A stretch of DNA of 64,000 bases, from assembly GCA_018806915.1 (NCBI GenBank), contig JAGKQI010000105.1, positions 186,001-250,000 on the forward strand. Direction: 5' to 3'. The notes beneath the pieces were generated by a model, which ran no database searches, was not told the DNA's origin, and saw only the letters and a list, made by a program, of their open reading frames with translations. The DNA is from Phytophthora colocasiae (Eukaryota > Oomycota > Peronosporomycetes > Peronosporales > Peronosporaceae). The translations under genes were made by a program, and so were the position numbers. Of this stretch, positions 42,075-51,557 are shown piece after piece. Numbering within the stretch: the first letter of the stretch is position 1; each line of letters opens with the position of its first letter.

Positions 42075-42710
42075 CTCCGCTATGGATAGTTGTTGCTTGT
42101 TGCTTGGGGTGTCGGAGGCAAAGGCAGGAATAGGGGGAGTTGCTACAAGGGACGCGTCCTCAAAGTCATTTTTGTCTGACCCGAAATATTGAGTATCCAA
42201 GGGTTCTGGTATAAATAGATATCTGAAAGTAGTTTAGATTATTTAATATCAAATGTATAATTTATTTAGATGTATTATAGTATTGTGGAGCAGCAGATAT
42301 TGTATTATCTATCACGGGCAACAATTAGATAACACGGGAACAGGTTTCGGAGATCGTGTACGTTGTCGTGTTGTGATGGAGACGAAACTACCGCGCTGCA
42401 GTGACGTAGGCACTCTCCAGTCGAGCATCAGGAGTGATGGTCAACTTCAACTTAGCCGGCAAATTACAGGAAGTCATACCCCAAAAAGGATCAATTGACA
42501 CAAATTGTGTGTGGTGTCTAGAACTACATGACGATGCCACCCCACCTGCGACTATTCTCTTACCTCTCTTGCCCTTACCGACAATTGTGCTTTCTTTCTG
42601 ACAGAGCCCAATTTAGTCCACAGAGACTATAATTTTAGTCTAGCCTATAATTCCCGCCTTTCTTTTTCAAACTGCAAGTTTTATTGCTAAAGTGACCAGC
42701 TCCAGTGCGG
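42075..42710. promoter_or_regulatory. Divergent promoter region, possible extra exon
   Basis: Between the AGFG gene (minus) and the FHA gene (plus). Bases 42075-42218 continue the AGFG frame without an ATG (DKNDFEDASLVATPP) and may be coding. A 55-codon ATG frame at about 42437-42604 on the plus strand shows no domain and is not called. Confidence 0.4.
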
Positions 42711-44864
42711 ATGGCGGCGTCTCCGTCCTGCTGCTTCCGTCTGGAGGCTTCACGTGGCCCGCACAGCGGCGTCGTAGCTCGCTACTGCTGTATTGAAGCA
42801 GCTGCTGTGTCTCCTAAGTCCGCTGAGCTCTCTATCGGCCGTAAAAAGCGCTGCTGGCTGCGTCTACCCAACGACTTGGAAGTCTCCAGCGCCCACGCTG
42901 AATTTCGCTTCGTGGAGGGAGGGAAAAGAGTTGCAATTCGAGACTCCAAGAGCACAAATGGCACTAAACTCAACGGGAACCCTCTAAAACCTCACCAGAA
43001 CTATCAGCTGAATAACGGAGACCTACTGGGTGTGGGCAAGACCTGTCTACGGTTCGAGCAGGTTGTACACGGACAACTGTGCGGAGAGAAGGCAGAAGCT
43101 AACGTCACTACTGTTGTTGGTTCTGGACTAATGTCAAGTGTTTCTTTGCCAGTGGCTAAAGTTGCTAGAGTTCCAGAGGTAATTGTGCTGGATGCGGACT
43201 CAGACGTTGATCCAGCCTCAGAAGCAGCAGAAGATGTTCCAAGTGTAGCTGGGCCTACTGAGGCTCCAGTTGATCAACCAGACACAGAGCCAGGACTTGA
43301 TGAGGTGGTGCTGGTGAAGCCAGCAATGGTTGGAGCAGTTTCTGAGGTCAACGATGAGAAGAAATCGAAAGGAGAAGGTGCTGAGACGAATGTGGACACC
43401 TCAACTGAGAAGAAGCAGAGAACTGGAGCTGTGCATGGATATACACCAGAGGAGGCAACGTGCACGGTGTGCAATGCGGTAATTGGTCAATTGGATCTAC
43501 TGGAACAACAGGCGCATCTCAATGAGTGCCTTGGTGGCCGTGTTGTCGTATCAGCACAACTGTCTACTAAAGCCGCACCGAAGTCGAGGAAACGTGGAAA
43601 TGTTGAAGATACAGCCCCACGGGCTAAGAAGCCGCGGAAGCCGAAGGCAAGCAGTGAAGCCGACGCGGCTCCAAAGGCGAGAAAGCCGCGGAAGCGTAAA
43701 CGTGCTACTGATGCTGGGGAAGATATCGAATTGGCACTGGCACTGACAGACAAAACAAAGTTGAGCAAGGAGGAACAGACAGACGCGCAGCTTGCAGTGG
43801 CGAAGAAGAAACTCGAACAGCTCGACGAACAAATGGCGAAGCTGGCTAAGCGGCGCGTCAGCCTTGTCAAAACGTTGGACAGGTTAGAGAGGACGAAAGA
43901 AAAGCTCCGAAAGTCACAAGTTTTACCGCCAGCAAAAGTGCTACAGTTTCTCAACTTGAAGGCGGCATTAGCCTCTATATTTCCAAGCAATCGTCAGGCT
44001 CAGCCAGCTGATCGGTTTGTTGACAAGCAGCTTATATCTACTGTAGCAAAGCAGTATTCTCCGTCGAGGTGGAGTGACACAGAAGTTGCTATAGACTGTG
44101 ACAATGAGAAGCAGGTCGAGTTGGCGGCGGTGGCGGCCATTTCAATGTGGGCTCGTGCGTCCCAACAACTCTTCGGACTACGGCGCGATACACTGTTGTA
44201 CCGCAATAGCGTTCTGCGGGCATATCTTGGAGATGACGAGGGCCCTGCCAGTAGCATACATGGAGATGACCTAGGATATGAAGAAAATGATGACGGAGAT
44301 GACGGCGTAGATTATGAGCCGGAACAAGAGTTGGAAGATAAGTTGGAGCCTATTTCTTCTGATCGTGAAGTCCCGGATGTGGTGAAGCGCGTGTTTCTAA
44401 ACTGGCAGCGTGATCTAGCGTTTCTACATGAACAAACTGCAATGGAACTTGAAATGGCACTTGAGGCTATGAATGAGGCCCAAGTTCAAGCAGACTTGAT
44501 TGACAAGGACGAAAAAGAAGCTTCAGGACTTGAAGTTGCTGCCTCGGAGAGTATTCTCTCGCCTCGAGAGGAGCAGCGACTTGCGTGCAAGTATATGGCA
44601 CAAGTGATGAGAAAGCTGATCGACGAGAAGAAGGCGCATGCTGATGTCGGCGACCATTGTGAAGAAGTGCAGCAGGGTGTGGTGCTGTTGAGTGCCGAAG
44701 ATGTTGGAAAGCTGCAACAAGCTGCTGCTATCGTTGCTGCTAGAGATAATGATGCAGAGCTGGAGACAGTTCAGAAGGATGCTGCAATTGCAGCTAAGGA
44801 ACAGAATGTATCCCTGGACGCGAACTCATCGGCGGAAATGCACTCAATTGAGTGTAAGTTCTAG
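42711..44864 (+). CDS. FHA-domain protein with UBZ4-like zinc finger
   Basis: 717 residues from the ATG at 42711. The FHA domain at about 25-115 has its phosphopeptide-binding marks: IGRKK, SSAHAEF and STNGTKLNG. A zinc finger at about 251-275 (CTVCNAVI, then AHLNECL; C-x2-C, His, C) resembles UBZ4/Rad18-type ubiquitin-binding fingers of DNA-repair proteins. A Lys/Arg/Pro/Ala region (KKPRKPKA repeats) follows, then a coiled coil with LEQLDEQMAKLAKRRVSL, and an acidic C-terminal half with helices. A phospho-Thr reader plus a ubiquitin reader suggests a nuclear DNA-damage adaptor (inference). No nuclease or BRCT domain was seen. Single exon. Confidence 0.8.
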   Translation: MAASPSCCFRLEASRGPHSGVVARYCCIEAAAVSPKSAELSIGRKKRCWLRLPNDLEVSSAHAEFRFVEGGKRVAIRDSKSTNGTKLNGNPLKPHQNYQLNNGDLLGVGKTCLRFEQVVHGQLCGEKAEANVTTVVGSGLMSSVSLPVAKVARVPEVIVLDADSDVDPASEAAEDVPSVAGPTEAPVDQPDTEPGLDEVVLVKPAMVGAVSEVNDEKKSKGEGAETNVDTSTEKKQRTGAVHGYTPEEATCTVCNAVIGQLDLLEQQAHLNECLGGRVVVSAQLSTKAAPKSRKRGNVEDTAPRAKKPRKPKASSEADAAPKARKPRKRKRATDAGEDIELALALTDKTKLSKEEQTDAQLAVAKKKLEQLDEQMAKLAKRRVSLVKTLDRLERTKEKLRKSQVLPPAKVLQFLNLKAALASIFPSNRQAQPADRFVDKQLISTVAKQYSPSRWSDTEVAIDCDNEKQVELAAVAAISMWARASQQLFGLRRDTLLYRNSVLRAYLGDDEGPASSIHGDDLGYEENDDGDDGVDYEPEQELEDKLEPISSDREVPDVVKRVFLNWQRDLAFLHEQTAMELEMALEAMNEAQVQADLIDKDEKEASGLEVAASESILSPREEQRLACKYMAQVMRKLIDEKKAHADVGDHCEEVQQGVVLLSAEDVGKLQQAAAIVAARDNDAELETVQKDAAIAAKEQNVSLDANSSAEMHSIECKF

Positions 44865-45356
44865 AACAACGTGAAGATCGGTATTGGTAAAGACTGCGAG
44901 TGTCTAGATTATATAAGCGGGTGAAACAACAGAACAATCAGACCCCAACGTTCGACAGTATTCCACGGAAGCTAAGGGCAAATAAGGCTGAATCATTCAT
45001 TCTCGCAAACTGGCGCATGTGCTTCGGGTGGAACTTCCACATCCAAGATGAGACCGTTGTTGCCTGCACTGCGAATGTACCAGCCTGTTCAGCAATGCGT
45101 TGCCTTCTTACTGTGAGTCACAAGACTCAGTCAGCGGTATGTTCAGCTTCACCGTGGGATGATAGGTAGACGAACAGTGAGCCGAGCCACAGGAAACAGT
45201 TGAACACTACGACCTGCATTCAAATGACGTACCTTTCAGCAGTTTCTGGTTCGCGGGTCAGTACGTTAGCCAAAGGCTAGAAACCTGTTGACACCTCATT
45301 CCAAAAAGTAACTCGTCGAGCGCATTGAATTCAAGAACCACACCTGACCAGCGAGG
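44865..45356. other. Intergenic
   Basis: 492 bp between FHA and peptidase genes on the same strand. No gene recognised. Confidence 0.5.
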
Positions 45357-47367
45357 ATGAAGCTACTCCACGCCATCCCATGTATCACAATGGTCATACA
45401 TGTAGTACAAGCGTCCGCTGCATCCGATGCCTCCAGCTCTTCCTCGAACCCAGGGTTGAACGGATGGTATTCCTGTTCGGAGACCACTTTTTCGGATGAA
45501 GGGGGCTCTGCGAATCAAGATGCGGAATGCGCAGTGTACACCGCTCCACTGTGCTACCCCGGCGTCTGTGAGAATCCAGAGTCAGTGACCACCACTACTG
45601 TCGACATATTCGTGAAGCGGGTATCAGCTCTGAAGGACTCGGACACTGCGACTAACGTGTGGATTTTGCAAGGCGGTCCAGGATCTTCTTCTACTGCTAG
45701 TACGTACACTTTTTTTTTTCAATGATAACCGTGGCCTAAATGTCATTTGGTATGCAGTGGAATCTGCAATGGTGGAGCTGCACACGCGACTGGATGGAAC
45801 TGTGAATATCTACACTATGGATCACCGCGGTGTCGGCCGTAGCACACTTTTGGACTGCGCTGCAGCACAAGTAACCACGACTGGGTCTCCGTTTGGAAGT
45901 GAAATCGACACAACGGAGGTCCCTGCCTGTGCAGAGGCTTTGGAAAAGAAGTATGGGGACTTATCGTCGTTCTCAGTGACAAGTGCTGCTTCAGATATGG
46001 CTGCATTCATTTCCAACTATTCAAATGGCGCCAATACTATCGTGTACGCTGTGAGCTACGGTACCGCGTTGGTCGAACGATTGATTCATTTGGACGTTCC
46101 GGAAGTGACGGGATACGTTCTGGATGGTGTGGCCACGAGTTCAGGAACGCCAAAGGAGTTCGAATACTTTTCGACTTGGGACGCGGATTCCGGAGAAGCT
46201 GGCGATGCATTCATGGCACTTTGCGCTACCCAAAGCGAGTGCAACGACAAATTCACGGCGACGGACCTACGGACAACTTTAAAGAATGTGTTGGAGAGCT
46301 TTGACAACACGCCTGAGTCAACGTGTGCTGCGTTGGTGAGCGGTGTCAACAGTGGTCTGCCAGCGTCGTACACTGTGCGACAGACGCTTGGGGTGCTACA
46401 AGAGAGTGAAAGTACGCGGACACTCATCCCTCCCATCGTCTACCGCTTGAATCGCTGCTCGTCGAATGATATCGACGTTCTAACGCACTTCTTCACAGCA
46501 TGGAACGCCGAAGACAACAGCCCGAACCAGGACGACGCATTTGAGTCATCACTGCTATATTATCTCATTATCTTTTCGGAGATGTGGGAGACACCGGAAG
46601 TCTCGACTTCGGAAATGCTTGAGCGGTTCACGAACACAACGGTCTCTAACGGAGGAGTATACGGTTATATCCCGACATACTGTGCATTCTCCAAAGAAAA
46701 CTCAACGGCCTGCAATGAACTGAATGTGGGCAACTACGACGCCAAAGGAATTATCTACGCACGTGATCAGTACTGGAACGTCAGCGCCACGATCCCAACC
46801 CGAGCCAGTGTTTTACTACTGAGTAGTAAACTGGACTCTCAGACCCCACACAAGTACGCGGAATATCTGCTGGAGACTTTAGATGGCGACAAGAAGGAAC
46901 TAATCACGTTCGACTACGCCACACACGGAACACTATGGACAACACCGACAGTTGCTGGAGATGACAGCAGTGTGACGTGTGGGATGAAGTTGCTCGTGTC
47001 GTATGTGAGCAATAACGGCGACTTGGACAGTCTGGACAAATCTTGTGTTAGTGAAATGCCGGCACTCGACTTGACCGTGCCGGTTGAGTATCTGCACGCC
47101 CTATTGAGCACGGACGAAGCCTATGACGGCATTTACAACTCCAGTTTGAGTTCAACTGGACGAACCAGCAGTAGTGACAGCTCGACATCCGGAAGCAGCT
47201 CCAAGTACAAGGCCGTCTTCATCGTCTTCCTTGTACTTTTCCTGATAGCACTGGCAGTAGCGTGCTTCTTCCTATTCCGCTGGTGGAAACTCAAACATTC
47301 CAAGACAAATTGCAAAGTGACAGACGACGAACACATCGAGATCTCAACACCAGTCGCAGTCCAGTAG
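45357..47367 (+). CDS. Membrane-anchored S33-type alpha/beta-hydrolase peptidase
   Basis: Exons 45357-45699 and 45758-47367 (58-nt intron, phase 1) join to 650 residues. A signal peptide covers about 1-22. LQGGPGSSS near 103-111 is the oxyanion-hole motif of proline-iminopeptidase/TAP-like S33 hydrolases. MDHRGVGRS follows, then the nucleophile elbow with Ser214 (AVSYGTA), Asp474 (SKLDSQTP) and His504 (ATHGT). The elbow has Ala where Gly is usual (A-x-S-x-G). A Ser-rich stalk leads to one membrane helix at about 615-638 and a 25-residue cytoplasmic tail. The predicted topology displays the enzyme outside the cell. Substrate unknown; S33 members release N-terminal residues or tripeptides. Confidence 0.88.
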
Positions 47368-47513
47368 TGCTGTGTTTAAACTTTAAACACACCATAAACT
47401 TTTTGCTTCAAGTGTATCCATGTCAAGTGTCCGCCAATGATCTGCCAAACCCTGTCAAAGATGAAAAATCAGACACGATAACCCATCGCAGATCCTGCAC
47501 CTGCACCTAAATT

Positions 47514-47527
47514 GCCATTCTCGAATC
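47514..47527 (+). promoter_or_regulatory. Possible initiator-like element
   Basis: GCCATTCTCGAATC shares CATTYY and the A/T positions of the oomycete Inr consensus and lies about 20-32 bp upstream of the ATG at 47546. Weak single-site match. Confidence 0.25.
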
Positions 47528-47545
47528 ACCAGCAGCCGCAGGAAT

Positions 47546-48730
47546 ATGGCGCTTCGTCTCTCGCTGTTCGTGGCTCTAGGTGCGTCCTATGCTTTGGCCG
47601 TGGAGGTGAGTGTATGTCGCGACGCCACGTACGAAATCTCGGTGGACGCCACTTCGCTGTGTGCGGGTTCGGGCTCTGAGCCTGCGGGCTGGAGCTGCCC
47701 CAAAGCTGGCGACGTGGCTGTGGCCGACTGCCTGTCGACTCTCGTGTCCTATGGGAGCGGAACGTGCGTAGCACCTGAAGATGCTGAGTGTCGGATAGTC
47801 AACGGAGATACATGGGGCTGCGTTTTACCTTCTGTGGGATGTAATGACGTTCCAGAGGTGGAGGAACCCAAGTGCGAAACTTGGGACTACAGTGGCGATG
47901 ACACCGTGGATAGTTCCGGGTCTTTTGATGATGAGGACTACGACGAGAGCTGGTTCACACAGACCACGAAGATCAGGGAGCTCTACGACTGTGGGCACAA
48001 GCCTACACCTGCACCAACCACAGCCACACCTGAACCAACCCCTGCAGCTACAACAGAAACACCTGAACCGACTCCTGCAGCTACGGAAACCAACACAACA
48101 GAGATACCTACAGCTACTCCAACGCCCGTACCGACTAGTACTGAAACTCCTTCTTCTTCACCAACTCCAGCGCCCACAGAGTGTAATGGATCAGCTAGTG
48201 CAGTTGCTGATGTTGGAGTGACAGAATACGGAGGGACACAAGTTGGAGATGAGGAGAGTGCTGCTGGGACTGCAACTACAGTGACGTTCGCTGCAATTGA
48301 TGATGGAGAGTTTGGTGGGTTAAGCAACGCGATGGTGGCTGTGATCGCGGCGGTGGGGGCGTTCGTTGCCATTGTTGTGGCTGTTGTCGCAGTGGTTTAC
48401 GCCAGGAAGAGGCACGTGAAGGAAGATTTGGAGGAAGGAGAAGAAGATGCGAGCGTAGATGAAGAAGACAATGAGGACGAGGACAGGGAAAGCGAAAGTG
48501 ACTTGGAATCTGCATCACCGGTCGTTCCTCCGACACCTGCAGTGATTTCCGGAAAAATGGCGACGACACCTACTGCTGCAACTGTAACAGCAAAAGTGAC
48601 GACCCCAACAACTACTTCAGCAAAGTTTACCGCGTCATCTGGAACTGTGTCGAAGGAAGATGATGATGAGGCAAGTGAGAATGCCGATACCGGTTCTTCC
48701 AAGGAAGCCGTTGCTGCTAAGGACGACTGA
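47546..48730 (+). CDS. Mucin-like single-pass surface protein, paralog A
   Basis: 394 residues. A signal peptide ([18 protein letters not shown]) precedes a Cys-rich ectodomain at about 20-150 with [32 protein letters not shown] and [13 protein letters not shown] Thr/Pro/Ala stalk (about 152-215) of [15 protein letters not shown] units is a likely O-glycosylation region. One membrane helix at about 262-290 is followed by a very acidic tail ([18 protein letters not shown]). The same order occurs in the gene at 50334. I do not recognise the Cys-rich domain. Possible roles are adhesion or wall attachment (inference from layout). Confidence 0.85.
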   Translation: MALRLSLFVALGASYALAVEVSVCRDATYEISVDATSLCAGSGSEPAGWSCPKAGDVAVADCLSTLVSYGSGTCVAPEDAECRIVNGDTWGCVLPSVGCNDVPEVEEPKCETWDYSGDDTVDSSGSFDDEDYDESWFTQTTKIRELYDCGHKPTPAPTTATPEPTPAATTETPEPTPAATETNTTEIPTATPTPVPTSTETPSSSPTPAPTECNGSASAVADVGVTEYGGTQVGDEESAAGTATTVTFAAIDDGEFGGLSNAMVAVIAAVGAFVAIVVAVVAVVYARKRHVKEDLEEGEEDASVDEEDNEDEDRESESDLESASPVVPPTPAVISGKMATTPTAATVTAKVTTPTTTSAKFTASSGTVSKEDDDEASENADTGSSKEAVAAKDD

Positions 48731-50224
48731 GCGTGTATATATTTGTAAGAACAGCCACGTCAAAGATGCTGTTGCAAACTTCGCTATTACAAATGACGTA
48801 AATTTTTATTCGTCGTTTTCTGCTTCTGCTGGTGGATATATTTTGGCAAAAATCTTTTGCGTACCCAAACTGACAAGCTCCATGCATCCTGAAAGGTATC
48901 CTAGTGGTAGCGGCAAATTCCAACCGTATGAACGTGATTCATACGTCAACCGTTTCCTCAATTACCACGGACAAGACGTAAAGTTCAGCTGGATGGGGGA
49001 AATGTACCGCAACAGGCTGGTGACTGCCCCACGGAAACATTCGTTTTTGTAGGATGTGGTGGGCTGTTCTCGTTCTTCTCCTCCTGCACGTTGACGGAGA
49101 CATTCGCCACCTCGTGCACAACGATCACGTCCTATCTCCGACGTGTGGAAACAGAGTCGGAAGTTCTGCCTAGCAGTCGCCATCGTGACATGACACCGGA
49201 TCAATCCTGTCCATTTTGGCTCGAACATGCTGGCTCCCGATCCAAATTTGGTATCGAGGTCAAGTCCAGTCCGAATTATGGGGTTGAGCGGCACCACTGC
49301 ATGCACACGCAGAGCAGTTCGAACTACTGTGTGGACCTCGAGTAATTCCCTTTTGTTTTGCTTCTTGCACGTGTAGCATTGTGCAATAAGTGCTGGTAGC
49401 TGCATCACACATCCAGAAGTTTTCGAAAGTCATTCGAGCTGCGAACGTCGCGTAGCCGTCTCTGCGGCAGGTCGGAACGATATACATGCACATTCGGTGA
49501 AGAGCGGAGCTGACGTTGGCTGCGATGTGCACTGTACGCTGCGGTAGATTGTGAAGAACTCCGCATCAATTCGTCGAACATGATCCGGATGTCAAAATAA
49601 TACTTCACTGACAAGTACAATAATTGCGAGCATCTTGCCCTTCAAGCATCATTTCTTTTTCGCGTGTGTTGAAACTCCGCATCACTCCTATATCAACTAT
49701 CTTCATACATGTAGACTTCCGCCTACAGACCGTTAAGGCAGCTTCTCTCTTCGCAGAGTTTATTGCGGACGACCTGCAGACCAGTCCGAACTTGGCAGAC
49801 GATCTGTTCGGCTCCAGCATTTTGCGCATTTGTGTCGATATCAGACGCGACCAAGTACTATTCTCGTCTAGTCTCTGCACACCTAAGAAATCCATTCCGA
49901 ACTGACACTTTTTGATGGACGATCGCAATGTCTGCAGACGATCTCCTGAGCTGAAATGCCTGTATTTCACGGTGCACTCCACCAAACAGCCCTGTCATGC
50001 ATACCATCAAGACAAAGCACACATCGCTGCCTAGTATTGCAACTTGTTCAGCAGCGCAATGTTGGCGCGCTGAACACTTTCGTCGCCATCTGTCTTGTGC
50101 GCCGAATTGTCACCTGCGCCGCAAAATTTGGACCAACAGTGGTATAAGTGGCGATCGCCACTCGAAAAGCTCAAGGAGTGGTCCGTCTATCCCAATTTGC
50201 CAGCCGTTTATCGCATAACCGAGA
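48731..50224. other. Intergenic between the mucin-like paralogs
   Basis: 1.5 kb. Frames of up to 148 codons on the minus strand at about 48960-49410 and 49605-49985 have no domain, signal peptide or splice partner. No evident copy of the flanking genes was found. Confidence 0.45.
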
Positions 50225-50240
50225 GCTCATTCCAGCATTT
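50225..50240 (+). promoter_or_regulatory. Possible oomycete initiator element
   Basis: GCTCATTCCAGCATTT matches 14 of the 16 positions of the oomycete Inr consensus GCTCATTYYNCAWTTT, about 95-110 bp before the ATG at 50334, a suitable distance for a transcription start. Confidence 0.4.
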
Positions 50241-50333
50241 ACCTTCGAGCACGGCAGTGTACAATTCTACCGCACGCTGAAACCGGACTCCGCGGTACAT
50301 AACCAGATAAATAACTTACCCCCAAACAGGAAT

Positions 50334-51413
50334 ATGATGCGATCGCTGCCCCTGCTGCTGTCGCTCATTGCCACGGCCAGAGCCTCCGTGGACGTGAGTG
50401 TGTGTCGCGACGCCACCTACAGCCTCTCCATTGACGCGTCGTCGCTTTGCGCCGGTTCAGGCGCGAGACCCGCGGGTTTTAGCTGTCCCAAGGCCGGCGA
50501 CGTGGCTGTGGCCGACTGTCACTCGTACCTCCCGTCGTTTCTAGATGGCAGCTGTGTGGCCCCTGAAGACGCAGTGTGTCAGCTTGTGAACCGAGATACG
50601 TGGGGCTGTGTACTACCTACTGTGGGCTGTGAGGGCGTTGTGACGCCTAAATGCGCCACTTGGGATTACGAGGGAGAAGACACAGTGGACGTGGATGGAT
50701 CTGGGTCTTTTGACGGGAACGAGACGTACGACCAGAGCTGGTTTGTTCAGACGACAGAACTTCGTGACCTCTACAACTGTGGCGAAAGGCCTACGCCTGC
50801 TCCAACGACGCCTCAAGTGACTCCTGCAGCTACGACTGCAACTCCTACAGCTACACCTGCAGCTACTACCACAGCACCTAAGGCTACCCCAGCAGCTACC
50901 ACTACAGCACCTAAGGCCACCCCAGCAGCTACTACTACGGCACCTAAGGCTACTCCAGCAGCTACTACTACGGCACCTAAGGCTACTCCTGCTGCTACTA
51001 CTACAACGCCCAAGGCAACACCAGCAGCTACTAAGACTACCCCTTCGCCTACTCCAGCAGCTACTTCCACTGGAAGCTCTTCTAATAGTGGATCAGATGA
51101 TGCTGATGTCGGAGACGACGCTGAAGTGGGAGACGAGAGCGGCGCTGACTCTTCAACGGTTTCCTTGTCTTCAGGTGACGTCACAGGTTCAGGAGGATTT
51201 GGTGCCGCTGCTGTTGCCGGTATCGCTGTCGCGGCTGCTGTCGTGGCGGTTGCTGCCGTCGCCACTGTTTACGCTAGAAAGAGACGCCAGAACAACCAAA
51301 CCGACGGGGAAGCACCAGCTACGCGCGAACGTAGGGAGAGCATCGAGTACGAGATGGCGTTGACACCACCGAACGCCCTTCAAGGGGTGGCCATTACGTC
51401 CCCTAGAAGTTAA
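50334..51413 (+). CDS. Mucin-like single-pass surface protein, paralog B
   Basis: 359 residues from the ATG at 50334, chosen because CAGGAATATG is shared with paralog A; an open frame upstream to 50148 lacks a signal peptide. The signal peptide covers about 1-19. The Cys-rich domain ([44 protein letters not shown]) is clearly paralogous to that of the gene at 47546. The stalk is longer and built of near-identical 11-residue units ([11 protein letters not shown]). A membrane helix lies at about 282-310, and a short basic, then neutral, cytoplasmic tail replaces the acidic tail of paralog A. Confidence 0.86.
   Translation: MMRSLPLLLSLIATARASVDVSVCRDATYSLSIDASSLCAGSGARPAGFSCPKAGDVAVADCHSYLPSFLDGSCVAPEDAVCQLVNRDTWGCVLPTVGCEGVVTPKCATWDYEGEDTVDVDGSGSFDGNETYDQSWFVQTTELRDLYNCGERPTPAPTTPQVTPAATTATPTATPAATTTAPKATPAATTTAPKATPAATTTAPKATPAATTTAPKATPAATTTTPKATPAATKTTPSPTPAATSTGSSSNSGSDDADVGDDAEVGDESGADSSTVSLSSGDVTGSGGFGAAAVAGIAVAAAVVAVAAVATVYARKRRQNNQTDGEAPATRERRESIEYEMALTPPNALQGVAITSPRS
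50822..51064 (+). repeat. In-frame 33-bp minisatellite in the mucin-like stalk
   Basis: About five near-identical 33-bp units (CCAGCAGCTACTACTACGGC and the following bases) with degenerate units on each side. They encode the Thr/Pro/Ala stalk of paralog B. Such arrays change copy number readily. Confidence 0.85.
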
Positions 51414-51557
51414 TCCGAGAGGGACAGAGTTTCGTTCTTCATGGACACACTACATTGAGTAATGCACATGCAATTTTCTAACTGAAGACCGAAGGAAGCC
51501 GAAGAGAAAGAATCAAAATACCATTATGTGTCTAAAGACCTGTATGAGCAAAAAGGT

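Noticed and set aside
42437..42604. 55-codon ATG frame in the AGFG/FHA promoter region
   Set aside because: Short, without domain; could equally be chance or a leader frame.
48731..50224. Frames of 93-148 codons between the mucin-like genes
   Set aside because: No domain, signal peptide, splice partner or codon pattern typical of the neighbouring genes.
50148..50333. Upstream extension of mucin-like paralog B
   Set aside because: It removes the signal peptide from the N-terminus; the start at 50334 has the same CAGGAATATG context as paralog A.
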